A stretch of DNA of 64,000 nucleotides from Bradyrhizobium arachidis (GCF_024758505.1 NZ_CP077970.1:8759501-8823500); one strand, 5' to 3'. Shown: positions 35,219 through 44,569, counted from the stretch's first letter. The notes: generated by a model not told the origin, from the sequence alone. A program made the numbers and translations.

Positions 35219-35666
35219 AACTATAGCGTTCTAGTTTCGAGGTTTGCAACCATTCGTACCCAGCACCGGATGACCAACCCGGGGTTTTACGGTCTCGCTG
35301 TGACCCGCAAACAACAGCGAGCAAGGGACTTTTCGGACACCACACCCGCGCAATTGCAGGGGATTCGGCGAATCACCTAGACCGCCAATGGGGCTGGGGA
35401 AGCGGAGTGTAAGCATGAGAGTCGCTTCCCTGGAAAGTGCGGTGGCCGCGATCACGTTGATCACGGCTATCATAGTCCTGCTGTGGGAGATCAAGATCTT
35501 TTACGGCATGTGAAGGCAGGACGTCGGCGTCGAACAAGAGGCCTCCGATCAAGAAGAGGTTCGCGACAGGCATCCCTTCCGCGGCGGCGGAAGCCTGCCC
35601 TTCAAGTCACTCCCCGAGCACGCGCCGATCGGCGATGTACGCGAAGCTGCGGGACAAGCCCGGCTA
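35219..35666. other. 448-base intergenic region with one tiny ORF
   Basis: The region between the acyl-CoA ligase and the thioesterase contains an 8-bp hairpin (35294-35301 with 35314-35321) and the 32-codon membrane-peptide ORF at 35415-35513. I see no other gene, RNA or terminator with a T-tract. Confidence 0.4.
35415..35513 (+). CDS. Possible 32-aa single-helix membrane peptide
   Basis: An ATG at 35415 opens 32 codons. The product has a polar start (MRVASLESA) and a clear hydrophobic helix (VAAITLITAIIVLLWEIKI), typical of small bacterial membrane proteins. A GGAG lies about 10 bases upstream. With so short a frame it may be chance; conservation would decide. Confidence 0.4.
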   Translation: MRVASLESAVAAITLITAIIVLLWEIKIFYGM

Positions 35667-36440
35667 TCACCGCTTCTCAATCACCAGACTCTGCACTGCC
35701 CGACCGAAATAGCCTTGCCTGTCGGCAAGCCGCGACATCGCGAGTCCCGCGCCATCAGGGCCGATCCAGGAGTCGCCATCGAGCAAAATCCATTCGCCGA
35801 CCGGCTGCCGCGCAAAGCTCACCGTGAGGTCGGCATTGATGTAGGTCCAAGCGCGAAAATCCAGCGTCGACGCGGTGCCGTTGGAAAAATCCGCCGCGAC
35901 CACGGCGCGCATCGCCTGCGAGACCGCCGATCCCTCGATCAGCGGATGATCGACGCGGAACCAGATCGCGCCGGCGCCAGCCTGGCCGAAGCGGCCGCGG
36001 GCGGCGCGCATCGACACCGAGCGCACGAACGGGCTGGTGGCGGCGTGGCCATCCTCGACCAGCGACTCTTCCGGCGACGGCAGGGTCACCGGCAGCTCCT
36101 TGACGTCGTCGGGGAGCATGAGCGCCTGCCGCTTGATCTTCAGCACCGTGGCCCCGACCACCACGACACCGTCGGCCAAAAGCTTGATGCCGCAAAGCTG
36201 GATTTTTCGGCCCTCGCGCAGCACCTCGGTCGCAATCGTGAGCGGCGCCACGGGCACCGGACGCATCAAATCAATGGTGACGCGCGCGATGTCCATCGCG
36301 ACCTGCGTCGGAATCCGCTCGGCCGCCCACACCACGAGCGAAGCCGGCGCCGAACCGTGCTGCATCCGCGGATCCCAGGGACCCGCGGCGTCGGGGCTGG
36401 TGACGACGCTGTTGCCGTCGACACGGAAGATGGGGGGCAT
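35667..36440 (-). CDS. Double hot-dog acyl-CoA thioesterase-like protein
   Basis: The 257-residue protein has two hot-dog halves, as in TesB-type thioesterases. The first half has WDPRMQHGSAPASLVVWAAE and ARVTIDLMRPVPVAPL, where the acidic and His residues face the CoA; the second has GTASTLDFRAWTYINADLTV with its Asp in SFARQPVGEWILLDG. It would hydrolyse acyl-CoA. I start at the ATG at 36440; the frame upstream runs through a repeat. It lies between the acyl-CoA ligase and the second NMO gene. Confidence 0.82.
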   Translation of the reverse strand: MPPIFRVDGNSVVTSPDAAGPWDPRMQHGSAPASLVVWAAERIPTQVAMDIARVTIDLMRPVPVAPLTIATEVLREGRKIQLCGIKLLADGVVVVGATVLKIKRQALMLPDDVKELPVTLPSPEESLVEDGHAATSPFVRSVSMRAARGRFGQAGAGAIWFRVDHPLIEGSAVSQAMRAVVAADFSNGTASTLDFRAWTYINADLTVSFARQPVGEWILLDGDSWIGPDGAGLAMSRLADRQGYFGRAVQSLVIEKR

Positions 36441-36484
36441 CGTGCGTTCTCTATTGGCTGGACGCTCGGAGTTCAGAAGTACGT

Positions 36485-36627
36485 GTCGTCCTGGCGAAAG
36501 CCAGGACCCATAACCCCAGGGAGTGGTTGTGGCGCGAGACTGGTAACCACGAGTCTTCGCCAAACTTCTCCCTGTGGCTATGGGTCCCGGATCGGCGCGC
36601 GCTTAAGGCGCGCTTGTCCGGGACGAC
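36485..36627. repeat. Long intergenic dyad repeat
   Basis: Arms GTCGTCCTGG... (from 36485) and ...CCGGGACGAC (ending 36627) pair over the ends. An inner dyad (CCCATAACCCC near 36508 with GCTATGGGTCCCGG near 36575) adds to the structure. GC-rich dyads with CGTC/GACG ends recur in this window at 318, 49267, 55207, 57402 and 61493. Confidence 0.65.
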
Positions 36628-36632
36628 GGCGA

Positions 36633-37601
36633 TTACAACGGCGGATCGACGGCTTCGTCATATTCCTTCTTGAAGCGCGCGATCAGCTCGGCAGCCGGCA
36701 TGACCTTCTCGACGCTGCCGATGCCCTGGCCCGAGCCCCAGATCTCCTTCCAGGCCTTTGGCTTGGCGCGCTCGCCGGACGCATCGGTGCCGAAATTCAT
36801 CTTGGAGGGATCGGAGGTCGGCAGGTTTTCGGGATCCATGCCTGCGGCGAGGATCGACGGCTTCAGATAATTGCCGTGCACGCCGGTGAAGAGGTTGGAG
36901 TAGACGATGTCGTCGGCCGTCGAGGAGGCGATCATCTCCTTGTACTTCTCGACCGCGTTGGCTTCCTTGGTGGCAATGAAGGCCGAGCCGATATAGGCGA
37001 AGTCGGCGCCGAGGATACGCGCGGCGCGGATCGCCTTGCCGTTGCCGATCGCGCCCGACAGCGCGATTGGGCCGTCGAACCACTTTCGCGTCTCGGCCAC
37101 GAAGGCGAGCGGCGAGATCACGCCGGCATGGCCGCCGGCACCGGCCGCAACCAGGATCAGGCCGTCGGCACCCTTCTCGATCGCCTTGTGCGCGAATTTC
37201 TGGTTGATCACGTCGTGGAAGACGATGCCGCCCCAGCCGTGAACGGCCTGGTTGAGCTCCTCGCGCGCACCCAGCGAGGAGATGATCATCGGCACCTTGT
37301 ATTTGGCGCAAAGCTGCATGTCGTGATCGAGCCGGTTGTTCGACTTGTGCACGATCTGGTTGACGGCGAACGGCGCCGACGGCCGCTCCGGATGCGCGCG
37401 GTCATAGGCCGCGAGCTCCTCGGTGATCCGCGCCAGCCATTCGTCGAGCAGTTCCGGCGGACGCGCGTTCAGCGCCGGGAACGAGCCGACCACACCCGCC
37501 TTGCACTGCGCGATCACGAGATCAGGCACGGAGATGATGAAGAGCGGCGAGCCGATGACGGGGATCGACAGGCGTCCCTTGAACAGGGCAGGCATGGACA
37601 T
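36633..37601 (-). CDS. Nitronate monooxygenase-like FMN enzyme, copy 2
   Basis: The 322-residue TIM-barrel protein is a paralog of the enzyme at 32594-33559. Corresponding blocks are LSIPVIGSPLFIISVPDLVI, VVGSFPALNARPPELLDEWL, GADGLILVAAGAGGHAG and IALSGAIGNGKAIRAARILG. The second CoA-cluster copy differs clearly in sequence, so it may act on another substrate or in another step. The ATG at 37601 follows GAGAGGA; a second ATG lies six bases on. Confidence 0.85.
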   Translation of the reverse strand: MSMPALFKGRLSIPVIGSPLFIISVPDLVIAQCKAGVVGSFPALNARPPELLDEWLARITEELAAYDRAHPERPSAPFAVNQIVHKSNNRLDHDMQLCAKYKVPMIISSLGAREELNQAVHGWGGIVFHDVINQKFAHKAIEKGADGLILVAAGAGGHAGVISPLAFVAETRKWFDGPIALSGAIGNGKAIRAARILGADFAYIGSAFIATKEANAVEKYKEMIASSTADDIVYSNLFTGVHGNYLKPSILAAGMDPENLPTSDPSKMNFGTDASGERAKPKAWKEIWGSGQGIGSVEKVMPAAELIARFKKEYDEAVDPPL

Positions 37602-37761
37602 TGCGAAATGGTCCTCTCTAGGCGGTCTAAATTGCGGGTTGGCGTCCATACCAACAAGGCAATCTTTCCACTGTCAAGTATTGCGTTTGCACGCCGCGTG
37701 GCGGGTGCCGTCGCCGCAATTTCGACCAGCGGAATTCACCGAATTGGGCGCCGCGCCACTC

Positions 37762-39162
37762 TCACGCAATCAGATCGGGATTGATCAGCCGCTCGAAGGA
37801 GAACATCTCGTCCCACTTCTCCTGCGTCAGCAATTTGCGCTCGACCACCACGATCTGGTGCAGCGACTTGCCGCTCTTGTAGCCCTCGCGCGCGATCTCG
37901 GCGCATTGCTTGTAGCCGAGCAGCGGCTTCAGCACGGTGACGATGCCGAGCGAGTTGAGCACCATGTTGCGGGTGTGCTCCTCGTTGGCGGTGATGCCGA
38001 CCACGCAGTTCTCGCGCAGGCTGTTGACCGCGCGCTCCATGGTGCGGATCGAGAAGAACAGCGCAAACGAGATCACCGGCTCCATCACATTGAGCTGAAG
38101 CTGGCCGGCGGAGGCCGCCAACGTCACCGTGGTGTCGAGCCCGATGACGAGAAAGCTCGTCTGGTTGACGACCTCGGGGATGACGGGGTTGACCTTGCCG
38201 GGCATGATGGACGAGCCCGGCTGCAATTGCGGAAGGTTGATCTCGTTGAAGCCGGCGCGCGGACCCGAGGCAAGCAGGCGGATGTCGTTGCAGATTTTCG
38301 TCAGCTTGCTCGCGGTGCGCTTGAGCACGCCGGAGAGCTGCACATAGGCGCCGGTGTCGGAGGTTGCTTCCACGAGGTCGCCGGCGAGCACGAAGTCGAC
38401 GCCGGTCAGCGCGCTCAAATGCCGGACCGCGAGTTTTGGATAGCCGACCGCAGCCGTGACTGATGTGCCGATCGCGGTGGCGCCGAGATTGATCTCACGC
38501 AGCAGCGCACGCGCTTCCGAGATGCGGTCGACCTCCTCGCCGATGGTGGTGCCCCAGCCGCGGAATTCCGCACCTAACGACATCGGCACGGCATCCTGGA
38601 GATGGGTGCGGCCCATCTTCAGCACGCGGTCGAACTCGCGGCCCTTGGCGAAGAACGCCTCCTGCAATTGCCGTAGCGCAGTCATGTAGCTCTCGAGCCG
38701 CAGGATCAGCGCGAGGCGGAAGGCGGTCGGATAGGTGTCGTTGGTGGACTGGCCGTAATTGACGTGGTCGTTCGGGCTGACCTGCTGGTAGTCGCCCTTC
38801 GCAAAGCCAAGCGATTCCAGCGCGAGATTGGCGATGACCTCGTTGGCGTTCATGTTGGTCGAGGTGCCGGCGCCGCCCTGGATGAAGTCGGTGACGAACT
38901 GATCCATCATGTCGCCGGCGATGACGCGGTCGCAGCCGAGGATAATGGCATCGGCGACTTTTGCGTCGACCGCGCCGAGATCGCGGTTGGCCATCGCGGC
39001 GGCCTTCTTCACGTAGCCGAGCGCCTTCACGAAGTAAGGCTCCTGGCTCATCGGAATGCCGGTGATGTGGAAGTTCTCCTTCCCGCGGATGGTCTGGACG
39101 CCGTAGTAGATGTCGTCGGCGATCTCACGCTGTCCGAGGAAGTCCTGCTCTGTGCGGCTCAT
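37762..39162 (-). CDS. aspA: Aspartate ammonia-lyase
   Basis: The 466-residue enzyme reversibly splits L-aspartate into fumarate and ammonia. The superfamily signature is GSSIMPGKVNPVIPEVVNQ (S-loop with the catalytic Ser), and the substrate-contact block GGAGTSTNMNANEV is present, as is GRTHLQDAVP. The residues VIPEVVNQ after the signature favour aspartase over fumarase. The ATG at 39162 is preceded by AAGGAG; a longer frame upstream is antisense noise. It is a single gene, with 50 bases before the next stop. Confidence 0.88.
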   Translation of the reverse strand: MSRTEQDFLGQREIADDIYYGVQTIRGKENFHITGIPMSQEPYFVKALGYVKKAAAMANRDLGAVDAKVADAIILGCDRVIAGDMMDQFVTDFIQGGAGTSTNMNANEVIANLALESLGFAKGDYQQVSPNDHVNYGQSTNDTYPTAFRLALILRLESYMTALRQLQEAFFAKGREFDRVLKMGRTHLQDAVPMSLGAEFRGWGTTIGEEVDRISEARALLREINLGATAIGTSVTAAVGYPKLAVRHLSALTGVDFVLAGDLVEATSDTGAYVQLSGVLKRTASKLTKICNDIRLLASGPRAGFNEINLPQLQPGSSIMPGKVNPVIPEVVNQTSFLVIGLDTTVTLAASAGQLQLNVMEPVISFALFFSIRTMERAVNSLRENCVVGITANEEHTRNMVLNSLGIVTVLKPLLGYKQCAEIAREGYKSGKSLHQIVVVERKLLTQEKWDEMFSFERLINPDLIA

Positions 39163-39212
39163 GAGATGCTCCTTGTCCGATGCTTCGAGCTTTGCGCGCC
39201 GATATCCATCAC

Positions 39213-39779
39213 CTATTGGCACAGCGCGCGCGTGACGTAGGTGTCGGTGCGGCAGTCGTCCGGCTTGCGCTGCCGGCCGGGGATCAGGACCTTGGCCGAG
39301 CACTTTTCCGCGGAGTCGGCGTTGAGGCTCTTGCCTTCCTGGTAGCCTTTGCTCTGGCAGAGCTGGTCGGCGGCCGCCTTGCAGTCGGGCGCGCCGTTGG
39401 GCGAGGCCGGGCAGGACACGCGGCCCGAGATCATGACCGAGGGTTTTGCCAGGCGCGACAGCGCATCCCCGGCGTCCTTGGCGGTCTCGCCGGGACTTTT
39501 GATCGGTGGCAGGATGGAGGGCAACTTGTCGAACAGCTTGCCCATTTCGTTGATCAGGCCGGGATTTTCCTCGCGCGCAGGCGGCGCCGACGGTGCTGAT
39601 GTCACCGGCTGCGGCGGTGCCTGGGGCCCGGCCTCCTGGAGCCCGAGCGCCGGCGGCGCGGAAGGCGAAGGAGCCGTCGCCTGCGGCCACCCGCGTCCGG
39701 CGGTGCCGAGCAACACGGACAACAACGTACAAAGAGCCATCGCTGGTCGTGCCACCGGATTGCCGGATCGAACCATCAT
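39213..39779 (-). CDS. Hypothetical secreted protein (188 aa)
   Basis: From the ATG at 39779 this has a probable signal segment (MALCTLLSVLLGTAG at residues 14-28), a Pro/Ala-rich linker, a short helical part (NEMGKLFDKLPSILPPIKSP) and a C-terminal Cys-rich domain. The latter has five or so Cys (ISGRVSCPASPNGAPDCKAA, ADQLCQSKGYQEGKSL, then SAEKCSAK and DDCRTD). A TTG at 39833 is a less likely start. The Cys domain with CQSKGY recalls the small lipoprotein at 54871. Function unknown. Confidence 0.6.
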   Translation of the reverse strand: MMVRSGNPVARPAMALCTLLSVLLGTAGRGWPQATAPSPSAPPALGLQEAGPQAPPQPVTSAPSAPPAREENPGLINEMGKLFDKLPSILPPIKSPGETAKDAGDALSRLAKPSVMISGRVSCPASPNGAPDCKAAADQLCQSKGYQEGKSLNADSAEKCSAKVLIPGRQRKPDDCRTDTYVTRALCQ

Positions 39780-39843
39780 GGATGCAACCGTAACCGAAGC
39801 CAGCGCGGCGGCAAAGCGCCGGTGCAACGCCAAATGACTCGAT

Positions 39844-40425
39844 CTAGATCAGCTTAACCGCGACGACGAAGCCGAGCACCAGCACGACGGCGCCGATCGT
39901 CACCCACAGTCCGAGGTGCTCCTCGAGCTTGTGCCGGATCCAGTCGCCGTAGCGGTTGAGCAGGATCGCCGCGACGAAGAAGCGGCCGCCGCGCGCAACG
40001 ATCGAGCACAGGATGAACAGGCCGATATTGTAGCCGGCGAAGCCCGAGGTGATCGTCACGAGCTTGTAGGGGATCGGCGTCAGGCCCTTGAGCAGGATGA
40101 TCACGGCGCCCCACTCGGCGTAGGAGGCGCGGAAAGCATCGACCTTGTCGCCGAGGCCGTAGACCTGGATCAGCCAATGGCCGATCGAGTCAAAGAGCAG
40201 CGCACCGATGGCGTAGCCGAGGATGCCGCCGAGCACCGAGGTTGCGGTGCAGACGGTGGCATAGAGCCAGGCGCGCTGCGGGCGCGCCAGCGACATCGGA
40301 ATCAGCATCACATCCGGGGGGACCGGGAAGAAGGAGCTTTCGGCGAAAGACACGGCTCCCATGATCCAGAGCGCGTAAGGCTTATGGGCGGCGTCGATGC
40401 ACCAGTCGTAGATACGTTTCAGCAT
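39844..40425 (-). CDS. DedA/YqaA-like membrane protein (VTT domain)
   Basis: The 193-residue protein has about five hydrophobic segments. It includes FAESSFFPVPPDVMLIPMSL, the conserved E-x-x-x-x-P-x-P-P motif of the SNARE-associated/VTT family, and LKGLTPIPYKLVTITSGFAG with its re-entrant PxP. Members of the DedA superfamily move polyprenyl-phosphate or phospholipids across the membrane. The ATG at 40425 gives the usual N-terminus; another is at 40446. Confidence 0.85.
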   Translation of the reverse strand: MLKRIYDWCIDAAHKPYALWIMGAVSFAESSFFPVPPDVMLIPMSLARPQRAWLYATVCTATSVLGGILGYAIGALLFDSIGHWLIQVYGLGDKVDAFRASYAEWGAVIILLKGLTPIPYKLVTITSGFAGYNIGLFILCSIVARGGRFFVAAILLNRYGDWIRHKLEEHLGLWVTIGAVVLVLGFVVAVKLI

Positions 40426-40500
40426 GGCGCCGCGATGAAGCACCATGGGACCGATTTGTCCATGGCGAGATAGGGACCGCTTTGTGGTGTTTCTCTGGGC

Positions 40501-40905
40501 CTAGTGCCGCTTGCGGGCGCTTCGGCCTTCCAGCGCGACAATTGGCCGCCGCGCGGCAACGCGAGGTGACGCGACTTTGGGCAGTTTCACCGGGGATTTC
40601 GGCAGCTTCTCGGCGATGCCGAGCATGTCCTCGCGCCGCGCCATTTCGCGCCAGACGTCCTCGGGACGGACGCCCGCGGAAGCCCAGAGCACGGTGAGGT
40701 TGTAGAGCAGGTCGGCGCTTTCCCGGATCACGGCATCGCTGTCGCCATGGACCGCATCGATCACGACCTCGATGGCCTCCTCGGCCAGTTTTTTCGCCAT
40801 TTTGGCAGGGCCGCGCTGAAACAGCCGCGCGGTGCGCGATGTTGCCGGATCAAGGTCCCTGGCCGCGAGCACAGCCAGATATAGCCGCTCAAGCGAATCA
40901 CTCAT
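40501..40905 (-). CDS. hisE: Phosphoribosyl-ATP diphosphatase
   Basis: The 134-residue enzyme catalyses the second step of histidine synthesis, removing pyrophosphate from phosphoribosyl-ATP. The all-alpha MazG-type core has KKLAEEAIEVVIDAV and RESADLLYNLTVLW, the Glu and Asp metal ligands. The core fills about 100 residues. The last 35 or so residues are a basic, Pro-rich tail (LPKVASPRVAARRPIV) not typical of HisE. No other his gene is visible nearby, so it is separated from the his operon or is a second copy. Confidence 0.87.
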   Translation of the reverse strand: MSDSLERLYLAVLAARDLDPATSRTARLFQRGPAKMAKKLAEEAIEVVIDAVHGDSDAVIRESADLLYNLTVLWASAGVRPEDVWREMARREDMLGIAEKLPKSPVKLPKVASPRVAARRPIVALEGRSARKRH

Positions 40906-40961
40906 GGTACTCAAAACTACTCGAAACAAATGGCGAGCGTGTTAACGTCCAGCAATTAAAG

Positions 40962-40998
40962 CAAAAAACAGGCCGGCACCGCAAGCGCGCCGGCCTGT
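40962..40998 (-). terminator. Rho-independent terminator
   Basis: A perfect 10-bp stem (40968-40977 with 40989-40998, ACAGGCCGGC) with an 11-base loop is followed, on the minus strand, by six T (40962-40967). It ends the small Gly/Tyr-rich protein gene at 41040-41387, whose stop is 42 bases upstream on that strand. Confidence 0.9.
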
Positions 40999-41039
40999 CT
41001 TGGTCAACGTCTGGTTGATCGATGGCTATGGCCGATCGG

Positions 41040-41387
41040 TTAGTAGCAAGCGTAGCCGGACCAGCCGTGGGAACAGACCTTGGTGTAGCCGCCATATTGC
41101 TCTGGCGGCGGGCCGTAATAATAGGGGCTGGGGGCGTAATACGCCGGGGCCTCGCTGTAGTAGTAACCGGGACCCGGACCATAGGCGTAGGCATCGCGGG
41201 TGGCTGCGATCGCAAGGCCGGTCGCGGCAAGGCCGAAGACCGCGGCGGCCGCGGCGCCGCCGCCACCACCGTGCCAGTGACGGCCGCCCGCGTAAGAGGC
41301 GGTGGGCGCAGCGGCGGTCAAAGCGACCACTGCCGCGGTGGCAAGAACGGCCTTGCGGCCGACAAGTCCAGAAAATCGATCGAACAT
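41040..41387 (-). CDS. Small secreted Gly/Tyr/Pro-rich protein
   Basis: The ATG at 41387 follows GGAGG and gives 115 residues. The signal peptide (KAVLATAAVVALTAAAPTAS) is cleaved near ASYAG. A Gly/His run (GGRHWHGGGGG), a hydrophobic Ala-rich stretch and a Tyr/Pro-rich part (YGPGPGYYYSEAPAYYAPSP) follow, ending in two Cys (KVCSHGWSGYACY). It is a surface-type low-complexity protein of a kind frequent in Bradyrhizobium. A strong terminator follows. Confidence 0.75.
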   Translation of the reverse strand: MFDRFSGLVGRKAVLATAAVVALTAAAPTASYAGGRHWHGGGGGAAAAAVFGLAATGLAIAATRDAYAYGPGPGYYYSEAPAYYAPSPYYYGPPPEQYGGYTKVCSHGWSGYACY

Positions 41388-41618
41388 CTCAAAGACCTCC
41401 GTGGCGCCTGCGGACAGGCTCATCCCTCTCAAACCCCCAGATCCCATCTTGGGTTCCCCAACCCCAACGCAAGATGAACGCGACAAAAACTCGCTGAAAG
41501 ATTGCGAAATCGTGACGCATTCCGCTCATCAGCCGTTCAGGTTTGATCGGACATACTGACAGCCGCCGGCGCTTTGCAGCGTCACCAAGAACACTCAACG
41601 AAAGTCCGGCATGACCTG

Positions 41619-42674
41619 ATGCGCGTGTGTCCGAGATCCGTCTTCCGCAGTCTGCTGACGCTCTGGATCGGCCTTGCGGCCCTGCTCTGTCCGTCTGCGC
41701 GCGACGCGCAGGCTGCGGACGCCGTCCAAAACATTGCGATCCAATTTTCGTTCGACCGTGCACTGGATTCCAGCATGGCGCCGTTCTTCGTCGCGCAGCG
41801 CAGTGGCCTGTTCAGCGCCGAGCATCTCGGCGTCTCGTTCAACCACGCGGCCGGCTCGCCCGAGGCGCTCGCGCGCGTCGGCAAGGGCGACAGCGACCTC
41901 GCGCTCGTCGACATCAACGAGTTGATCCGCTTTCGCGACAAGCCCGACGCACCGGCGGTCAAGGCGGTGTTCGTGCTGTTCAATCGCGCGCCCTACGCGA
42001 TCGTTGCCCGCAAGAGCCGCGGCATCCACGCCCTGTCGGATCTCGAAGGCAAGATCGTGGGCGTGGCCGACAGCGACCTGTCGTTCCGACTCTGGCCCGC
42101 GCTCGTGCAGCGAAACGGCATCAACGCCGCGCATGTGAAATTCTACAAGATGAGCGCCGCCGTGCGCGAACCGATCCTGTCCGCCGGACAGGTCGATGCA
42201 GTCGCGGGCTTCTCCTATCTGTCGGCCGTCAATTTGCGCGACCGCGGCGTGCCCTCCGGCGACCTCGTGGTGCTGCGCTATGCTGATCACGGTTGCGAGG
42301 CCTATGGCTTCGCGGTGGTGGTCAACCCGGCCTTTGCGGCAGCGAAGCCCGACGCCGTGAGAGGGTTCGTGCGGGCCCTGATCGCGGGCGTCAATGCGAC
42401 CGTGAAGGAGCCGGAGCGCGCGGTCGACGACGTCGTCAGTCGCATGGAGAGTGGCGTGCGCGACCTGGAGCTCGAGCGTCTGCGCACCGTGCTCGCCGAC
42501 AACATCCTCACCGAGGACGTCCGGCGTAACGGCCTCGGCGACATCGACCCGGCGCGGCTGGAGCGCGCGATCGACCAGATCGGACAGGACTTCAAATTCC
42601 GCAAGCGGCCGGTCGCGAGCGACATCTTCGACGGATCGTTTCTGCCGCCGGTAGGCGGGCGGCTGATCAATTGA
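41619..42674 (+). CDS. NMT1/THI5-like ABC substrate-binding protein
   Basis: The 351-residue periplasmic receptor has a signal peptide cleaved near AQAAD (about residue 32). It contains IQFSFDRALDSSMAPFFVAQ, GLFSAEHLGVSF and GKGDSDLALVDIN, the usual block of NMT1/sulfonate/taurine-type binding proteins. It lacks an adjacent permease and ATPase; the ABC gene that follows is a different (exporter) type, so this is an orphan receptor. The ligand could be a sulfonate, nitrate or thiamine precursor. Confidence 0.82.
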   Translation: MRVCPRSVFRSLLTLWIGLAALLCPSARDAQAADAVQNIAIQFSFDRALDSSMAPFFVAQRSGLFSAEHLGVSFNHAAGSPEALARVGKGDSDLALVDINELIRFRDKPDAPAVKAVFVLFNRAPYAIVARKSRGIHALSDLEGKIVGVADSDLSFRLWPALVQRNGINAAHVKFYKMSAAVREPILSAGQVDAVAGFSYLSAVNLRDRGVPSGDLVVLRYADHGCEAYGFAVVVNPAFAAAKPDAVRGFVRALIAGVNATVKEPERAVDDVVSRMESGVRDLELERLRTVLADNILTEDVRRNGLGDIDPARLERAIDQIGQDFKFRKRPVASDIFDGSFLPPVGGRLIN

Positions 42675-42772
42675 GTAAAACTGACGGCTTCCGCCGTATC
42701 CCGCTATCTCTGCCGGGCCATCCCTGATTAGAATGTCGGTCCGTCCGAGCCAGGCCCGAGTTCCCGCACCGC

Positions 42773-44569
42773 ATGTCCATCCTCCGCCTCTACACCCGCG
42801 TCCTTGAGCTGCTCGGCAAAGAGGCACGGCTGGGCTGGCTGCTGGCGGTCGCCAATTTGCTGCTCGCGGCGTCGCAATTCGCCGAGCCCGTGCTGTTCGG
42901 CCGCATCATCGACGTGCTCTCGGGCAAGACGGTCGCGGGCTCCAACTCGGCTTGGCCGTTCCTGTTGGCCTGGGTGGCGTTCGGGCTGTTCACCATCGCA
43001 TGCAGCGCGCTGGTGGCGCTGCACGCCGACCGGCTCGCCCACCGCCAGCGCCAGGCGGTGCTGACCAGTTATTTCGAGCACATCCTGCAACTGCCGCTAA
43101 CGTTCCACTCCGGCACCCATTCGGGGCGGCTGATGAAGGTGATGCTCAACGGCACCGACGCCTTGTGGCGGCTGTGGCTCGGCTTCTTCCGCGAGCACTT
43201 TGCCGCCATCCTGTCGGTGGTCGTGCTGTTGCCGCTGTCGCTCTATCTGAACTGGCGGCTCGCGATCCTGCTGTTCGTGCTCTGCATCGTGTTCACGGTG
43301 CTGACGACCTTCGTGGTGCGCAAGACGTTTGGCATGCAGATGGCGGTCGAGGAGCACTACAGCGAACTCTCCGCGCGCGCCTCCGATGCGCTCGGCAACG
43401 TCGCACTGGTGCAGAGCTTCGTGCGCGTCGAATCCGAGGTGAAAGGACTGCGCTCCGTCGCCGACGAACTACTGGCCGCGCAGATGCCGGTGCTGTCGTG
43501 GTGGGCGCTGGTCACCGTCATCACCCGAGCCTCCACCACCATCACGGTGCTGGCGATCTTCACGCTCGGCATCGCGCTGCACGACCAGGGCCTGACCTCC
43601 GTCGGAGACATCGTGATGTTCGTGAGCTTTGCAACGCTGCTGATCCAGAAGCTCGAACAGGTCGTCAGCTTCATCAACAACGTCTTCATGGAAGCGCCGC
43701 GCCTGCGCGAATTCTTCAACGTGCTGGACGCGGTGCCGGCGGTGCACGACCGGCCCGATGCGATTGACGCAGGGAGGCTTTCGGGCCTCGTCGAGTTCAA
43801 CGACGTCACCTTCTCCTATGACGGCAAGCGGCCGGCGGTCGAAGACCTCTCCTTCACCGCGCTTCCCGGACAGACCATCGCACTGGTCGGTTCGACCGGT
43901 GCCGGAAAATCCACCGCGATCGCGCTGCTGCATCGCGCCTTCGATCCGCAGTCCGGCTTCATCAAGATCGACGGCATGGACGTGCGTGGGCTCACGCTGA
44001 CGTCGCTGCGGCGGAACATCGGCGTGGTGTTCCAGGAGGCGCTGCTGTTCAACCGCTCGATCGCCGAGAACCTGCGCGTCGGCAAGCCGGACGCGACGGA
44101 CGCCGAGATGCGGATTGCCGCGGAACGCGCGCAGGCGCTCGAATTCATCGAGCGCAGCGGCGGCTTCGAGACCAATGCCGGCGAGCGCGGCCGCATGCTG
44201 TCCGGCGGCGAGCGGCAGCGGCTGTCGATTGCCCGCGCGCTCCTCAAGGACCCGCCGATCCTGATCCTGGACGAAGCCACCAGCGCGCTCGACGCGGTCA
44301 CCGAGACCAAGGTCAATGCGGCTCTCGACGAAGTGATGCGGGGCCGCACGACATTCGTGATCGCCCACCGCCTCTCCACCATCCGCCACGCCACCAAAAT
44401 CCTGGTGTTCGAGAATGGGCGCGTGATCGAAAACGGAACTTTCGATGAACTCGTCGCCAAAGGCGGCCATTTTGCCGAGCTCGCCAAGGCCCAGTTCATG
44501 GTGCAGGAGAATGCACGGGCGAGCATGAGTGCGGCCGAGGCCGCCGCGTCTGCGGTGAAGTCACGGTAA
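42773..44569 (+). CDS. ndvA: Cyclic beta-glucan exporter (ABC transporter, NdvA/ChvA)
   Basis: The 598-residue half-transporter exports cyclic beta-glucans to the periplasm, which matters for osmoadaptation and, in rhizobia, for symbiosis. Residues 1-320 form six TM helices of an exporter fold ([13 protein letters not shown] near the start, [20 protein letters not shown] at the end). The C-terminal ATPase has Walker [11 protein letters not shown], signature [12 protein letters not shown] and Walker [13 protein letters not shown]. Its length and N-terminus match NdvA/ChvA. It follows the orphan SBP by 98 bases. Confidence 0.9.
   Translation: MSILRLYTRVLELLGKEARLGWLLAVANLLLAASQFAEPVLFGRIIDVLSGKTVAGSNSAWPFLLAWVAFGLFTIACSALVALHADRLAHRQRQAVLTSYFEHILQLPLTFHSGTHSGRLMKVMLNGTDALWRLWLGFFREHFAAILSVVVLLPLSLYLNWRLAILLFVLCIVFTVLTTFVVRKTFGMQMAVEEHYSELSARASDALGNVALVQSFVRVESEVKGLRSVADELLAAQMPVLSWWALVTVITRASTTITVLAIFTLGIALHDQGLTSVGDIVMFVSFATLLIQKLEQVVSFINNVFMEAPRLREFFNVLDAVPAVHDRPDAIDAGRLSGLVEFNDVTFSYDGKRPAVEDLSFTALPGQTIALVGSTGAGKSTAIALLHRAFDPQSGFIKIDGMDVRGLTLTSLRRNIGVVFQEALLFNRSIAENLRVGKPDATDAEMRIAAERAQALEFIERSGGFETNAGERGRMLSGGERQRLSIARALLKDPPILILDEATSALDAVTETKVNAALDEVMRGRTTFVIAHRLSTIRHATKILVFENGRVIENGTFDELVAKGGHFAELAKAQFMVQENARASMSAAEAAASAVKSR

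Noticed and set aside
35715-37784. 689-codon plus-strand frame over the thioesterase and second NMO gene
   Set aside because: It crosses two well-supported minus-strand genes and a repeat and has no recognisable domain.
42773-44569. ndvA ABC protein as ATPase partner of the preceding SBP
   Set aside because: It is a fused exporter (TM plus ATPase) of the NdvA type, not an importer ATPase.
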